Below are positions 17,391 through 26,033 of a DNA stretch of 52,958 bases, one piece after another. This DNA is from 2-12-FULL-42-15 sp964196565 (GTDB taxonomy: Bacteria > Pseudomonadota > Gammaproteobacteria > Coxiellales > Coxiellaceae), in the NCBI GenBank assembly GCA_964196565.1, contig CAXMUH010000037.1, positions 1 to 52,958 of the forward strand, given 5' to 3'. Within the stretch, counting starts at the first letter, position 1; the number at the start of each line of letters is the position of its first letter. The notes beneath the pieces were generated by a model. That model was not told the origin of the DNA. It saw nothing but the letters and a program-made list of their open reading frames with translations, and did not search any database. The position numbers and the translations under genes were made by a program.

Positions 17391-18437
17391 ATGGCAAAAA
17401 CTGATCAGCTCAATAATAGTGACTCCGGTAAATATGTATTAGTGCCGACTGATGAGGGTCTTGATGCTGAACTTGCGCTATCTCCACAAGCGCCAAAACC
17501 ACGACTCTATTCACTACTCCTCTATAAAATATCTACTGGGCTATTCTTTATGGCTTGGGCAGCCATGTTGCTGGACTTTGTTCCATTTTTAATGTTGCGT
17601 CAAGTCGGCATCCTTACTTGTTATGCTTTTCGCACTCTGGGTTATGGGGTTTGGCGGTTATATATTCGCTCCCATTTTGATGATACTGACGTTATTCAAA
17701 ACCTTATTCGAGAGCGCCTTAAAAATAAGGAAGCTAGCGGGGATTTAGATTTTGAAAAAGATTTTGCCTCGTGGCAGGCCTGGCGCATATTTGTTCGCGA
17801 GCATTTTAGCGAATATGATTTTGTCGATAATTTAGAATTTGAGGGTGAGCACAGGGTGACTAGAGCGGTTTTTCAGCGTGAAAAACATGCCGCTTGGCTT
17901 GGGATTTTTTCTTGTGTTTCTTTTCTGGTGTACTTGACGATGACCTTGGTCTGTCCGCCTATTGCAGCGGTGGCCCTAATTGTGGGGTTATGGTCATTGG
18001 TAACAAGCAATGTAGTTTGGGCAAAAGGTTGCCAAGATCACCTTATCAATAGTAATAGCGGCAATGATATGGAATTGACGACGGTTGGTGCCGGTACCGA
18101 TCAAGCTAATCAATTGGCTGTGTTGCGCGAAAGAGGTCATCAATCTTATCGCAATTACGCATTTATGTTAACGTTCACCAGTTTATTAGTGGCAGTAGGG
18201 CTTACGCTTTCCGTATTCTGCCCCCCAGTAGCCGCTTTTCTTGGTTTGGCTATAATTGGCAGTTTCACTGTTAATACCGTGGCTGGTTTTTCGTTTGGAG
18301 CGGTAGCGGTTGGCTTTTTCTTTAAATCATATTTGATAAAACGTGAGTACAAAGCTCTGCAACTTGAATTAGAATCCGAAAAATCCCAGCTTGAATTGAC
18401 CGACTCCTCCGTTCCCCCCGCAACATTGGTAAAATAA
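17391..18437 (+). CDS. membrane protein of unknown function with two internal duplications
   Basis: A 348-residue protein preceded by AAGGAAG. It has a soluble acidic N-terminus (1-38), hydrophobic segments at about 41-80, 168-210, 256-290 and 292-316, and a charged, glutamate-rich C-terminal tail. WRLYIRSHFDDTDVIQNL (88-105) repeats as WRIFVREHFSEYDFVDNL (131-148). The membrane hairpin LVCPPIAA (186-193) repeats as VFCPPVAA (275-282). No signal peptide. I do not recognise the family. The long charged ends and membrane hairpins would fit a host-membrane-targeted effector of an intracellular bacterium, but nothing in the sequence proves that. Confidence 0.75.
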   Translation: MAKTDQLNNSDSGKYVLVPTDEGLDAELALSPQAPKPRLYSLLLYKISTGLFFMAWAAMLLDFVPFLMLRQVGILTCYAFRTLGYGVWRLYIRSHFDDTDVIQNLIRERLKNKEASGDLDFEKDFASWQAWRIFVREHFSEYDFVDNLEFEGEHRVTRAVFQREKHAAWLGIFSCVSFLVYLTMTLVCPPIAAVALIVGLWSLVTSNVVWAKGCQDHLINSNSGNDMELTTVGAGTDQANQLAVLRERGHQSYRNYAFMLTFTSLLVAVGLTLSVFCPPVAAFLGLAIIGSFTVNTVAGFSFGAVAVGFFFKSYLIKREYKALQLELESEKSQLELTDSSVPPATLVK

Positions 18438-18582
18438 TACCAGCAATCACAGCTTGATTCATGCTAATCATTACCTTAGAATGATGCGGTGATTTAGTTC
18501 ACGTAACACTTGATTTTTAAATTTTTCTTTAAATAAGTTTAATAAATTCTTAAATTTATTTTGAGGTGCGGGTTTTTTTACC

Positions 18583-18620
18583 AAAGTGGTAAATTAATTA
18601 TCGAAGTGGGTAATTAATTT
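18583..18620. repeat. direct repeat upstream of the beta-barrel gene promoter
   Basis: AAAGTGGTAAATTAATTA (18583-18600) is followed at a 20-nt period by GAAGTGGGTAATTAATTT (18603-18620). It lies about 45 nt before the candidate -35 box, so it may be a paired activator or repressor site. The rest of the AT-rich 18438-18756 gap holds the promoter and no gene. Confidence 0.45.
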
Positions 18621-18664
18621 TCAAAACGCTCATCGAGTAACTGAAAAGTTGATGAATTAAGCTA

Positions 18665-18693
18665 TTGAAAACTGAGTCATATTTAATTACTAT
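18665..18693 (+). promoter_or_regulatory. sigma70-like promoter for the beta-barrel protein gene
   Basis: TTGAAA (18665-18670), a 17-nt spacer and TACTAT (18688-18693) lie 63 nt before the ATG, with a strong AAAGGAGAT ribosome site downstream. This fits a highly expressed surface protein. Confidence 0.5.
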
Positions 18694-18756
18694 TATAAAT
18701 AGGAAAATTATTAGCTTAGCTATTTCTTTATTTAGCTACTTAAAGGAGATTTTATA

Positions 18757-19593
18757 ATGAAAAAATTAATAATGCAGGCCACAGTTGGCTTGTTAGTTGG
18801 CGGCGCTATAATGTCCGCAGTTGCTGGTGGCCCTGATGTGGCACCTGCTCCTATGGTTACCCCTGGGTTATATGTTGGTTTAGGTGGTGCGTACGGTAGT
18901 CACTTCGTAAGTCGTCAGTATGGTATAACCGATACTCCTATTGCGGCTCCCTTTGTCTTAGATAGTTCTTTAGATCAACTCGATAACACCAACAGCAAGT
19001 TTGCGCCATTGGCACAGATTGGTTATTGGGCACCGATTGATGATGAGTGGCTTTGGGGTGTGCAGGTAACTTATAAGTATCTAAACTACACCGTGAACTC
19101 GGACTCTTATACTGGTTCCCTCCTACAAAACGCTACCGGTTTAGCTTCTCTGAACAGTGCTAAATTAGTTAAAACATCTTTTCAGAATGAGTTATTGTTA
19201 TTAGCTTATGGTGGTATGCAGTTTGATAAAGGTTATTTCTACTTAGGTGTGGGTGCAGCGATGTGGACTGTGCGTGATCATTTCGGTGTAGCCGTTGCAT
19301 TGAACAACGTTGTGACAAATGGTAATAATTTTACTAATTTCTTTACCCAAACCGGTACCCTATGGGGTGGTGCGTTCCAAGTAGGTTATAACTACTATAT
19401 GAAATCAGATTGGTTCTTAGGGCTTAACTATACCTATGCACTGTCTGGTACCTTTAGCAAGAGCGAAACTGCTAATGCTAATGCATTTAACAATGCTGCT
19501 GTTATTAATTCAAATAACGTTACTGTTACTCGTACAGTTAGTATTGAAACTCAAGAGTTTATGTTCTCTGTTAATAAAGTGTTTCAGTTCTAA
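18757..19593 (+). CDS. outer membrane beta-barrel protein (Opa/OmpA-like porin fold)
   Basis: A 278-residue protein with a signal peptide ending SAVA|GGPDV. It alternates amphipathic strands, for example GLYVGLGGAYGSHFV, WLWGVQVTYKYLNY, KGYFYLGVGAAMW, WGGAFQVGYNYYM and FLGLNYTYALSG. It ends with a final strand and C-terminal phenylalanine (FMFSVNKVFQF), the signal recognised by the BAM complex. The pattern fits an 8-strand surface protein like those abundant in Legionellales. Strong ribosome site, own promoter and a downstream terminator indicate a monocistronic, well-expressed gene. Specific function unknown. Confidence 0.85.
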   Translation: MKKLIMQATVGLLVGGAIMSAVAGGPDVAPAPMVTPGLYVGLGGAYGSHFVSRQYGITDTPIAAPFVLDSSLDQLDNTNSKFAPLAQIGYWAPIDDEWLWGVQVTYKYLNYTVNSDSYTGSLLQNATGLASLNSAKLVKTSFQNELLLLAYGGMQFDKGYFYLGVGAAMWTVRDHFGVAVALNNVVTNGNNFTNFFTQTGTLWGGAFQVGYNYYMKSDWFLGLNYTYALSGTFSKSETANANAFNNAAVINSNNVTVTRTVSIETQEFMFSVNKVFQF

Positions 19594-19621
19594 GTACACT
19601 CGATGGGTTTGCTTTAAATCC

Positions 19622-19653
19622 AAAAAGGGACATCTTGTATGTCCCTTTTTTTT
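19622..19653 (+). terminator. rho-independent terminator of the beta-barrel gene
   Basis: AAAAGGGACAT pairs with ATGTCCCTTTT around the loop CTTGT and is followed by a T8 tract. It lies about 30 nt after the stop codon and is the clearest intrinsic terminator in the window. Confidence 0.88.
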
Positions 19654-19690
19654 GCCCCGTGATTACGAGCGAGCGCAACACCTGCCTCCG

Positions 19691-19732
19691 TCATCCCGAG
19701 CGAGCGCAACGCTGCGAGTCGAGGGATCTACG
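19691..19732 (+). repeat. family C short repeat, forward orientation
   Basis: TCATCCCGAGCGAGCGCAAC continues with GCTGCGAGTCGAGGGATCTA. It matches 17203-17243 in reverse. A partial copy (ACGAGCGAGCGCAACACC) lies just before it at about 19665. The repeat supplies the TAG stop (19728-19730) of the minus-strand transporter gene. Confidence 0.65.
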
Positions 19733-21683
19733 TAGATAACTTCAACGGCAACACCAGCATCTTAACCCCCAAGCTCTGCAAGCGACGCTGCAAGATACTG
19801 GTCATATTGCTATGCAGAACTCTAACAAACCATGTTTCTGTTGGGTACACATAGCGCGAGGCAAAATAAATGCAGTTATTATATTTAGCGTTTACTGTTT
19901 CAGCCATGCTGTAAATGTGATCAACCGCGTCTGTGCCAAATGAGCAATACGATTCAGCGGCAATGCCATGCTGTTGGCTGTATTGCACCAGATAATTGAG
20001 GGTGCTGCCGGTTTCCACCTGCAGTTTTTTTAATGCTGTGGTTGAGCCAAAGCTACCGATATCGACCTCACCATGACTGATAAAGACGAAATTATGAAAA
20101 TAATCAGGAAACATGCGTTGTACCCACAATAATGCATGCAATGCGCCACCGATTTCTGACACCAAAAAAACGGCTGTTGGCTTTTTGGGATCAAGGCTAG
20201 GGCTCGGATGTTTGGCTTTTGATTTAACCAGCGGGATATGCAGCTCTTTATTTAATTTTTGCTTGAGGCGGTCAAATTGACGATAATGACGACGAATTAC
20301 AAAACCCGCAGCAACGGTGGCACCGGTAATCACCACTGTGATCCAGCCGCCGCTTTCGAATTTGGTGAGTAGGGTGCTAAACAATATCACAACACAAATA
20401 ATAAACGCCAAAATTGACAACGTGATGTGTGGCAGCCATTTTTTCACTTTCGATCTCTGCTTCCACCAGTAAATGGTTAATCCTAACAGCGACATCGAAA
20501 AAGTGATAAACACATTCATACTGTATAAAACCACCAGAAAGGCAACATTACCGTGGGTGGCAAACATGATAAGGATGGCGAATACCCCAAAAAGAATAAT
20601 CCCATTTTGAGTTACCAGGCGGCTAGAGAGCATGCTAAAGCGTTTGGGGACCCACGAGTCGACCGCCATATTGGCTAAAACCGCAGGGCCGCCCAGAAAG
20701 CCTGTATTGGCAGCGACATAGAGAATTCCCATTTCTGCAATTAATAAAACAACCAATCCAAAATGTTTTGCAGCATGTGGCCACGAGGATAATATTTGAT
20801 GAAACACCACCGCATTAAGTGTCTCACCTACATTCGGGCTTGGTCCCCATAAAAGATACAAAAGAATAATTCCGCCAGCAATGACGCTAAGTGACAGTGC
20901 CATATAGAACATCGTCCACATGCCGGTTTTAACTCGTGGTTCTTTTAAAATATTCACATTATTGGACACGGCTTCCAGCCCAGTGTAGGTGCCGCCTCCA
21001 AGCGAGTAGGCGCGCATAAATAAAGCCAGTACTGCAAACCAACCCAAAGCACCGACAGACAGGTTGGTGTCCCGATAGGCATCATGAAACATGGTAGGCA
21101 CATCGCTTTGGTGCAAACTGATCCCATAAATAATAATAAAGAGATGGGTAATAAAAAATCCGAGAAAAATTGGAATCAGTATTTTGATGGACTCTTTGGC
21201 GCCGCGCAAGTTCATAACCAGTAAGAAAATCAAAATAGCAATTGAGACCGCCAGTTTATACCGATGCCATGAAAAGGGCAGTAAACTAAATAATGCATCA
21301 CTACCACTGGCCACTGACGTGGTGATGGTGAGGGTGTAATCAATAATAAGCGCGGCACCTGAAACAAGGCCAGCGCGTGGCCCCAACAATTTTGAGGCAA
21401 CTTTATATCCGCCGCCACCATTAGGAAATAAGCGAATCACCTGATTGTAAGCGGAAGAAATTAAAAAAACTGTGATCGCGGTTGCTAAGGCTAAATATAA
21501 AGCCAGATGATGATATTTACCCAATGCCAGAAAAGCTTGTTCAGGACCATAATTCGCAGAAGATAATCCATCCGCACCGAGGCCAACCCAAGCCACAAAA
21601 GCAATCAGCGCAATATGACGGTGTGTATCTTTTGACATTGGATTGCGCGGTTTACCCAGAAGCAATCGCCATAATTTGCTCAT
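19728..21683 (-). CDS. KimA-like APC-superfamily transporter, probable potassium uptake
   Basis: A 651-residue protein from ATG 21683 (GGA lies just upstream; the longer reading begins at TTG 21698). About 12 membrane helices occupy residues 20-460 and are followed by a cytosolic C-terminal domain of about 190 residues. The N-terminal LLGKP segment, LGADGLSSANYGPEQAF and the FPNGGGGYKVAS loop resemble Bacillus KimA (GRP, DALSSVAYGTEQ and a GGGAY loop, recalled from memory). KimA is a high-affinity proton-coupled K+ importer. The neighbouring trkA-trkH genes support a K+ role, but an amino-acid substrate cannot be excluded. Its stop codon lies in a family C repeat. Confidence 0.75.
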   Translation of the reverse strand: MSKLWRLLLGKPRNPMSKDTHRHIALIAFVAWVGLGADGLSSANYGPEQAFLALGKYHHLALYLALATAITVFLISSAYNQVIRLFPNGGGGYKVASKLLGPRAGLVSGAALIIDYTLTITTSVASGSDALFSLLPFSWHRYKLAVSIAILIFLLVMNLRGAKESIKILIPIFLGFFITHLFIIIYGISLHQSDVPTMFHDAYRDTNLSVGALGWFAVLALFMRAYSLGGGTYTGLEAVSNNVNILKEPRVKTGMWTMFYMALSLSVIAGGIILLYLLWGPSPNVGETLNAVVFHQILSSWPHAAKHFGLVVLLIAEMGILYVAANTGFLGGPAVLANMAVDSWVPKRFSMLSSRLVTQNGIILFGVFAILIMFATHGNVAFLVVLYSMNVFITFSMSLLGLTIYWWKQRSKVKKWLPHITLSILAFIICVVILFSTLLTKFESGGWITVVITGATVAAGFVIRRHYRQFDRLKQKLNKELHIPLVKSKAKHPSPSLDPKKPTAVFLVSEIGGALHALLWVQRMFPDYFHNFVFISHGEVDIGSFGSTTALKKLQVETGSTLNYLVQYSQQHGIAAESYCSFGTDAVDHIYSMAETVNAKYNNCIYFASRYVYPTETWFVRVLHSNMTSILQRRLQSLGVKMLVLPLKLST

Positions 21684-21780
21684 ACTGTTTCCAAACAATT
21701 ACCACTATACATGTAAGAATTTACCATGCTGGGGGGCTAACGGTAAAGTGAGATTAAACCTAGAATCCGCAGTTGGTGTA

Positions 21781-21884
21781 GATGTAGCCCGGACAAAGTG
21801 ACCTTTAGGTCATGCGGCCGGGAAAATAATAAACCTGGCCGACAAAGCCTGTCACGCGCGAAGCGTGAGGATCGTCCAGGCTAC
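21781..21884. repeat. family A palindromic element, copy 2
   Basis: It begins GATGTAGCCCGGAC and ends GTCCAGGCTAC. The segment GTCACGCGCGAAGCGTGAGG is the reverse complement of the corresponding part of copy 3, so this copy is inverted relative to it. It lies between the divergent KimA-like and trkA genes and ends about 70 nt before the trkA start. Confidence 0.78.
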
Positions 21885-21954
21885 TACTGGCTCGGAATTT
21901 TATCATTGCAATATCTTCCGTGATAAATATACTGAGCAGAGAAGGAATAAGGAT

Positions 21955-23328
21955 ATGAAAATTATCATTTTGGGCGCTGGTCAGGTTGGCGGTTCCCTAG
22001 CAGAAACCTTAATCGGTGAGAATCATGACATCACTCTGGTTGATCAAGATGAGCAATGTTTGCAGTATTTTGCCGATCGTTTAGATATTAGAACAGTTAA
22101 TGGCCAGTGCTCTTATCCTGGTGTATTGCGACAAGCAGGTGCTGATGGCGCGGATATGGTCATTGCCGTTACCGATAATGATGAGGCGAATATCGTTGCT
22201 TGCCAAGTTGCCTACACATTATTCAATGTGCCCACAAAAATGGCACGGCTTCGTTCTCGGCATTATTTTATTCGAAAAGACCTATTTGCCCCAGATCATA
22301 TCCCGATCGATGTTTTAGTCAGTCCTGAGTTAATTGTGACCGATCTAATCTCAGAACTGATTGCAACGCCTGGTGCATTGCGCATAATGAATGTTGCTGA
22401 TGGTGTGGCAAAAATTATTGTGCTGCGTCCTTATTATGGTGGCGTATTGTTGGGAAAAACCATTAGTCAGGCTTATGAACACCTCGATAATGTTAAATTT
22501 AATATCATTACGATCTATCGTGACGACAAACGCGTTGATTTAACACCTGAGACTGAAATTGAGATCGGTGATCGAATCTTTTTTATTACTGAGGCTCTGA
22601 ACGTGTCGAGAATCATAACCGCCTTTAGGCGCGAAGAAGAACCGTTTGAAAGAATAATGATTGCGGGCGGTGGACATATCGGTGGAAATTTAGCGAGAGT
22701 ATTACAAGGTGATTATTCAGTAAAGTTAATTGACCATAATCGGCGGCGTTGTGAACATTTAGCCAGCAATTTAAATGACGTTACCGTGTTATGTGGGGAT
22801 GCGAATGAGAGTAACCTACTTTTGGATGAGCGTATTGAAAATGTTGATGTATTTTTGGCCGTTACCAATGATGATGAAGCGAATATCATTGCGTCGATTC
22901 AAGCCAAACAATTAGGTGCGCGTCAAACTTTCGCATTAATTAAACGCACAGACTATTTTAACGTGATTGATCCAGGTGCTATCAATGTGCGTATTTCGCC
23001 TTCTTTAGCAACCATGGGGGCGATACTAACTCATGTACGGCAAGGTGACATTAAAGGCGTTTTTCCCATTCGCCGTGGTATGGCTGAAATCATCGAAGCG
23101 TGTGTGCATGGTAATCACAAAACTTCAAAAGTAGTGGAGCGCCAAGTGAGCCAAGTGAAGCTCCCCAAGGCAACCAGCATTGCGGGGATTATTCGCAAAG
23201 GAGAGCTTATTATTCCACAAGCGTCCACGCGAATCTTGGATGAGGATCGTGTGGTGTTTTTTGTGGCCGATAAAAAATATGTGGTAGATCTGGAAAAACT
23301 ACTTTCTGTTAGCACAGGGTTTTTTTGA
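21955..23328 (+). CDS. trkA: Trk potassium uptake regulatory subunit TrkA
   Basis: A peripheral NAD(H)-binding subunit that gates TrkH/TrkG. From ATG 21955, after AAGGAATAAGG, it is 457 residues (E. coli 458). There are two RCK-N/RCK-C halves: the first Rossmann motif is GAGQVGG at residues 7-13, and the second is near residue 235 (IAGGGHIGGNLARVL). A longer in-frame reading from 21865 begins inside the family A repeat and is rejected. trkH starts 1 nt after the stop, so the two are cotranslated. Confidence 0.96.
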   Translation: MKIIILGAGQVGGSLAETLIGENHDITLVDQDEQCLQYFADRLDIRTVNGQCSYPGVLRQAGADGADMVIAVTDNDEANIVACQVAYTLFNVPTKMARLRSRHYFIRKDLFAPDHIPIDVLVSPELIVTDLISELIATPGALRIMNVADGVAKIIVLRPYYGGVLLGKTISQAYEHLDNVKFNIITIYRDDKRVDLTPETEIEIGDRIFFITEALNVSRIITAFRREEEPFERIMIAGGGHIGGNLARVLQGDYSVKLIDHNRRRCEHLASNLNDVTVLCGDANESNLLLDERIENVDVFLAVTNDDEANIIASIQAKQLGARQTFALIKRTDYFNVIDPGAINVRISPSLATMGAILTHVRQGDIKGVFPIRRGMAEIIEACVHGNHKTSKVVERQVSQVKLPKATSIAGIIRKGELIIPQASTRILDEDRVVFFVADKKYVVDLEKLLSVSTGFF

Positions 23329-23329
23329 T

Positions 23330-24778
23330 ATGCGGTTTTTGGTGGTTTTTAAGATTCTTGGCATGATGTTAATGCTGTTAAGCGCGAGTAATCTACCGCC
23401 TATCGTCGTTGGATTAATTTATGGTGATGGTGGGATTCCAGCATTTATTTTTGGGTTTTTGATTACTTTTCTGTTTGGATTTATGCTGTGGTTTTTTTCG
23501 CGTAATTTGGCCTCAAATTTAAAAACTCGAGATGGGTTTTTAGTGGTGTCTTTACTGTGGGTCGTATTATCTCTTTTTAGTGCCATTCCTTTGTTGATGA
23601 CGTTATATCCAAAAATGGCAGTAACGGATGCCGTTTTTGAGGCGGTCTCGGGGTTGACTACAACCGGTGCGTCGGTGATGGCAAATCTAAATACGTTGCC
23701 ACATGCGCTTTTATATTATCGTCAGCAATTGGCGTTACTCGGTGGTATTGGAATTATCGTTTTAGCCATCGCCGTTTTGCCTATGCTGGGCGTAGGTGGA
23801 ATGCAACTGTATCGTGCAGAAGTGGCGGGCCCCATGAAATCCGATAAACTCACGCCGCGCTTAGCCCAAACTGCAAAAGCGTTGTGGACGATTTATTTTG
23901 GTTTGGCGTTAATCGCTATCATTGTGTTTCATCTGGTTGGAATGAAGTGGTTTGATGCAATTGCAGCCAGTTTTAGTGTGGTGTCCACCGGTGGGTTTTC
24001 GATCCATGATACCGGATTTGCATACTATCACAGTGTGACGATTGATGCGGTCTGTGTTATTTTTATGTTGTTGGGCGGCACCAATTTTGCGCTTCACTTT
24101 CAATTGCTGCGTCAGCGTTCGCCCTTGGTTTATTTTAGAGATCCGGAGTTTCGTTTTTATATCTTTGTTTATTTTGTGGCATCCATAATTATTATTCTTA
24201 CCTTATCGATGTATAACTATCCCCATTTTGGGCGCAATGTTTTAAATGCAGTATTTAGTGTGGTTTCTATTGGTACCACCACAGGATTAACCACAACCAA
24301 TTTTAATCTTTGGCCGACATTTTTACCTTTTCTGATAATGTTTGTGGCGTTAATTGGGGGCTGTGCTGGATCAACCAGCGGTGGGATTAAAATGGTGCGC
24401 GTATTGGTTTTGCGTGAACAAACACGTCGTGAGTTTTATCGTTTAATTCATCCCAAAGCGGTATTTTCGGTAAAACTTGGTAAACAAGACGTCCCAGAAA
24501 AAACAATACAAGCGGTGTGGGGTTTTGTAACTGTCTTTATGGTGTTATATGTCGTATTACTGCTGGGATTGCTTGCCACAGGATTAGATATTAGAACAGC
24601 CTTTGGTGCAGTAACGGCGAGTTTATCTAATACGGGCGTGGGTATTGGCGGTGTTTTTGTTGGCTTTGAATCGTTAGGTGATCCAGCTAAATGGATTTGT
24701 ATTTTTTCAATGATTGTCGGTCGATTAGAAATTTTTACGATTATGGTTTTGTTTTTGCCGTCTTATTGGCGTGCGTAG
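23330..24778 (+). CDS. trkH: Trk potassium uptake channel TrkH
   Basis: The membrane pore of the Trk system. At 482 residues it nearly equals E. coli TrkH (483). It contains four selectivity-filter-like loops with central glycine: SGLTTTGAS, SVVSTGGFSIHD, SIGTTTGLTT and SLSNTGVGIG. The SKT-type intramembrane loop GGCAGSTSGGIKMVR is also present. It is the second gene of a two-gene operon with trkA. Confidence 0.96.
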   Translation: MRFLVVFKILGMMLMLLSASNLPPIVVGLIYGDGGIPAFIFGFLITFLFGFMLWFFSRNLASNLKTRDGFLVVSLLWVVLSLFSAIPLLMTLYPKMAVTDAVFEAVSGLTTTGASVMANLNTLPHALLYYRQQLALLGGIGIIVLAIAVLPMLGVGGMQLYRAEVAGPMKSDKLTPRLAQTAKALWTIYFGLALIAIIVFHLVGMKWFDAIAASFSVVSTGGFSIHDTGFAYYHSVTIDAVCVIFMLLGGTNFALHFQLLRQRSPLVYFRDPEFRFYIFVYFVASIIIILTLSMYNYPHFGRNVLNAVFSVVSIGTTTGLTTTNFNLWPTFLPFLIMFVALIGGCAGSTSGGIKMVRVLVLREQTRREFYRLIHPKAVFSVKLGKQDVPEKTIQAVWGFVTVFMVLYVVLLLGLLATGLDIRTAFGAVTASLSNTGVGIGGVFVGFESLGDPAKWICIFSMIVGRLEIFTIMVLFLPSYWRA

Positions 24779-24867
24779 TGGGATTGTTGTTATTTTGTTA
24801 AGATATTGTTTGATGCACCCATAAAAATAACTGCCAAACAAACTATTTTTTTGATTACAAACTCATA

Positions 24868-26004
24868 TTAAAATTGTACATCCCCACTCCATTGCATATC
24901 GATGGTAGATGCGTCACGCATCCCACGTTTGTAGCGAAGCATTAAATAAAACAATTCCGCAAAGGATAAGCATTGATAATAGATAAGCTTACCATCTGTA
25001 TTTTCATACGCAGCCTCATCCGCTTTGCGCACTGAGTGTAACCATTGCTTAAACTTTCCTTTAAATAGTGCACTTACAAAACCCGAAGTAAGCATTGCGT
25101 ATTTTAACATTATAGGATTTACTGAAGAATCATACTTAGATTCAATCCCATTGAATATGTTAGATAAATTAATTTGTTTAGTGAAGTGAACGCCGCTGTT
25201 AGCGCGCGGGTTGCATTCAATAAGGTAGATGCCATTTTCATTCTCAATGATATCAAAACCAATTTGTCCGTTATAATTGTGTTTGGCAACGAATTTTTCA
25301 ACAAACCTTTTAATTTTCGAGTTTTGAACGGGGGTGAAATAAAATGAAGCAGACCCAGTTAAGCGATAACTGGGGTGGTAGGTGACATGATATAGTAATT
25401 TGCCTTGTATGGCGATGCTGTAAGTACAGTATTCAATTCCTTTGATCTTTTGCTGTAATAGCATACCTTTGTTACTTTTTTCTAACTTACGTAGTAATTT
25501 AAGGGAAAGATCAAAGTAAACCGATGATCCAAACCTGGAGTAAAAAGGTTTAACCAGATACTCTTTTATGTTTTTCTCAAATTGATTGAGATCAATTTTT
25601 GCAAGTGAGTAAGATTCAGGGAGGTTGATATGACACCCTCTGACCAATTGCATAACATTTAATTTGTGGTGTAGTTGAGCTAGAAGTTGTATGTCGTCAC
25701 AAAAAAGAGTGCAGTTGTTTGGCAATTTATCACGAAACTGAGACAGATAAAAGGTTTCTTCACACGTTGGGATAATAAAATCAATATTATGTTTATTGAC
25801 AATATTAATAATATCCGTTTGAAAGTCAGTGGGATTAAAGCGTGGTTTACGTACTTTATAATAGCAATCAATATATCGTGACCCGCGTGATATGGGAAAT
25901 GACCATGAGTCTGCCAAATATACTTGATTTCCATTTCGTTTAAGATTTCGCGCAATCTCTAATGCAGCGAGTGATCTAGCACCAGTAATTAAATATGTTT
26001 TCAT
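24868..26004 (-). CDS. ATP-grasp ligase
   Basis: A 378-residue carboxylate-amine/thiol ligase-type protein. An N-terminal Rossmann-like pre-ATP-grasp domain (MKTYLITGARSLAALEIARN) precedes the ATP-grasp fold. The fold has a nucleotide-binding lysine region, YLVKPFYSRFGSS (149-161), and metal-binding D251, E263 and N265 in FDIIENENGIYLIECNPRAN. Members make amide, ester or thioester bonds via acyl-phosphates. It is the last gene of the operon, 29 nt after the adenylating enzyme, and has its own GGAG 8 nt before ATG. Substrate unknown; likely joins the activated chain made upstream to an amine or carrier. Confidence 0.83.
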   Translation of the reverse strand: MKTYLITGARSLAALEIARNLKRNGNQVYLADSWSFPISRGSRYIDCYYKVRKPRFNPTDFQTDIINIVNKHNIDFIIPTCEETFYLSQFRDKLPNNCTLFCDDIQLLAQLHHKLNVMQLVRGCHINLPESYSLAKIDLNQFEKNIKEYLVKPFYSRFGSSVYFDLSLKLLRKLEKSNKGMLLQQKIKGIEYCTYSIAIQGKLLYHVTYHPSYRLTGSASFYFTPVQNSKIKRFVEKFVAKHNYNGQIGFDIIENENGIYLIECNPRANSGVHFTKQINLSNIFNGIESKYDSSVNPIMLKYAMLTSGFVSALFKGKFKQWLHSVRKADEAAYENTDGKLIYYQCLSFAELFYLMLRYKRGMRDASTIDMQWSGDVQF

Positions 26005-26033
26005 AAAGTATACTCCAAGGTGAAGCTATTTTT

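Noticed and set aside
21865..21954. Longer N-terminus for TrkA
   Set aside because: The extra 30 codons begin inside the family A repeat, while ATG 21955 has a good ribosome site and gives the standard 457-residue protein.
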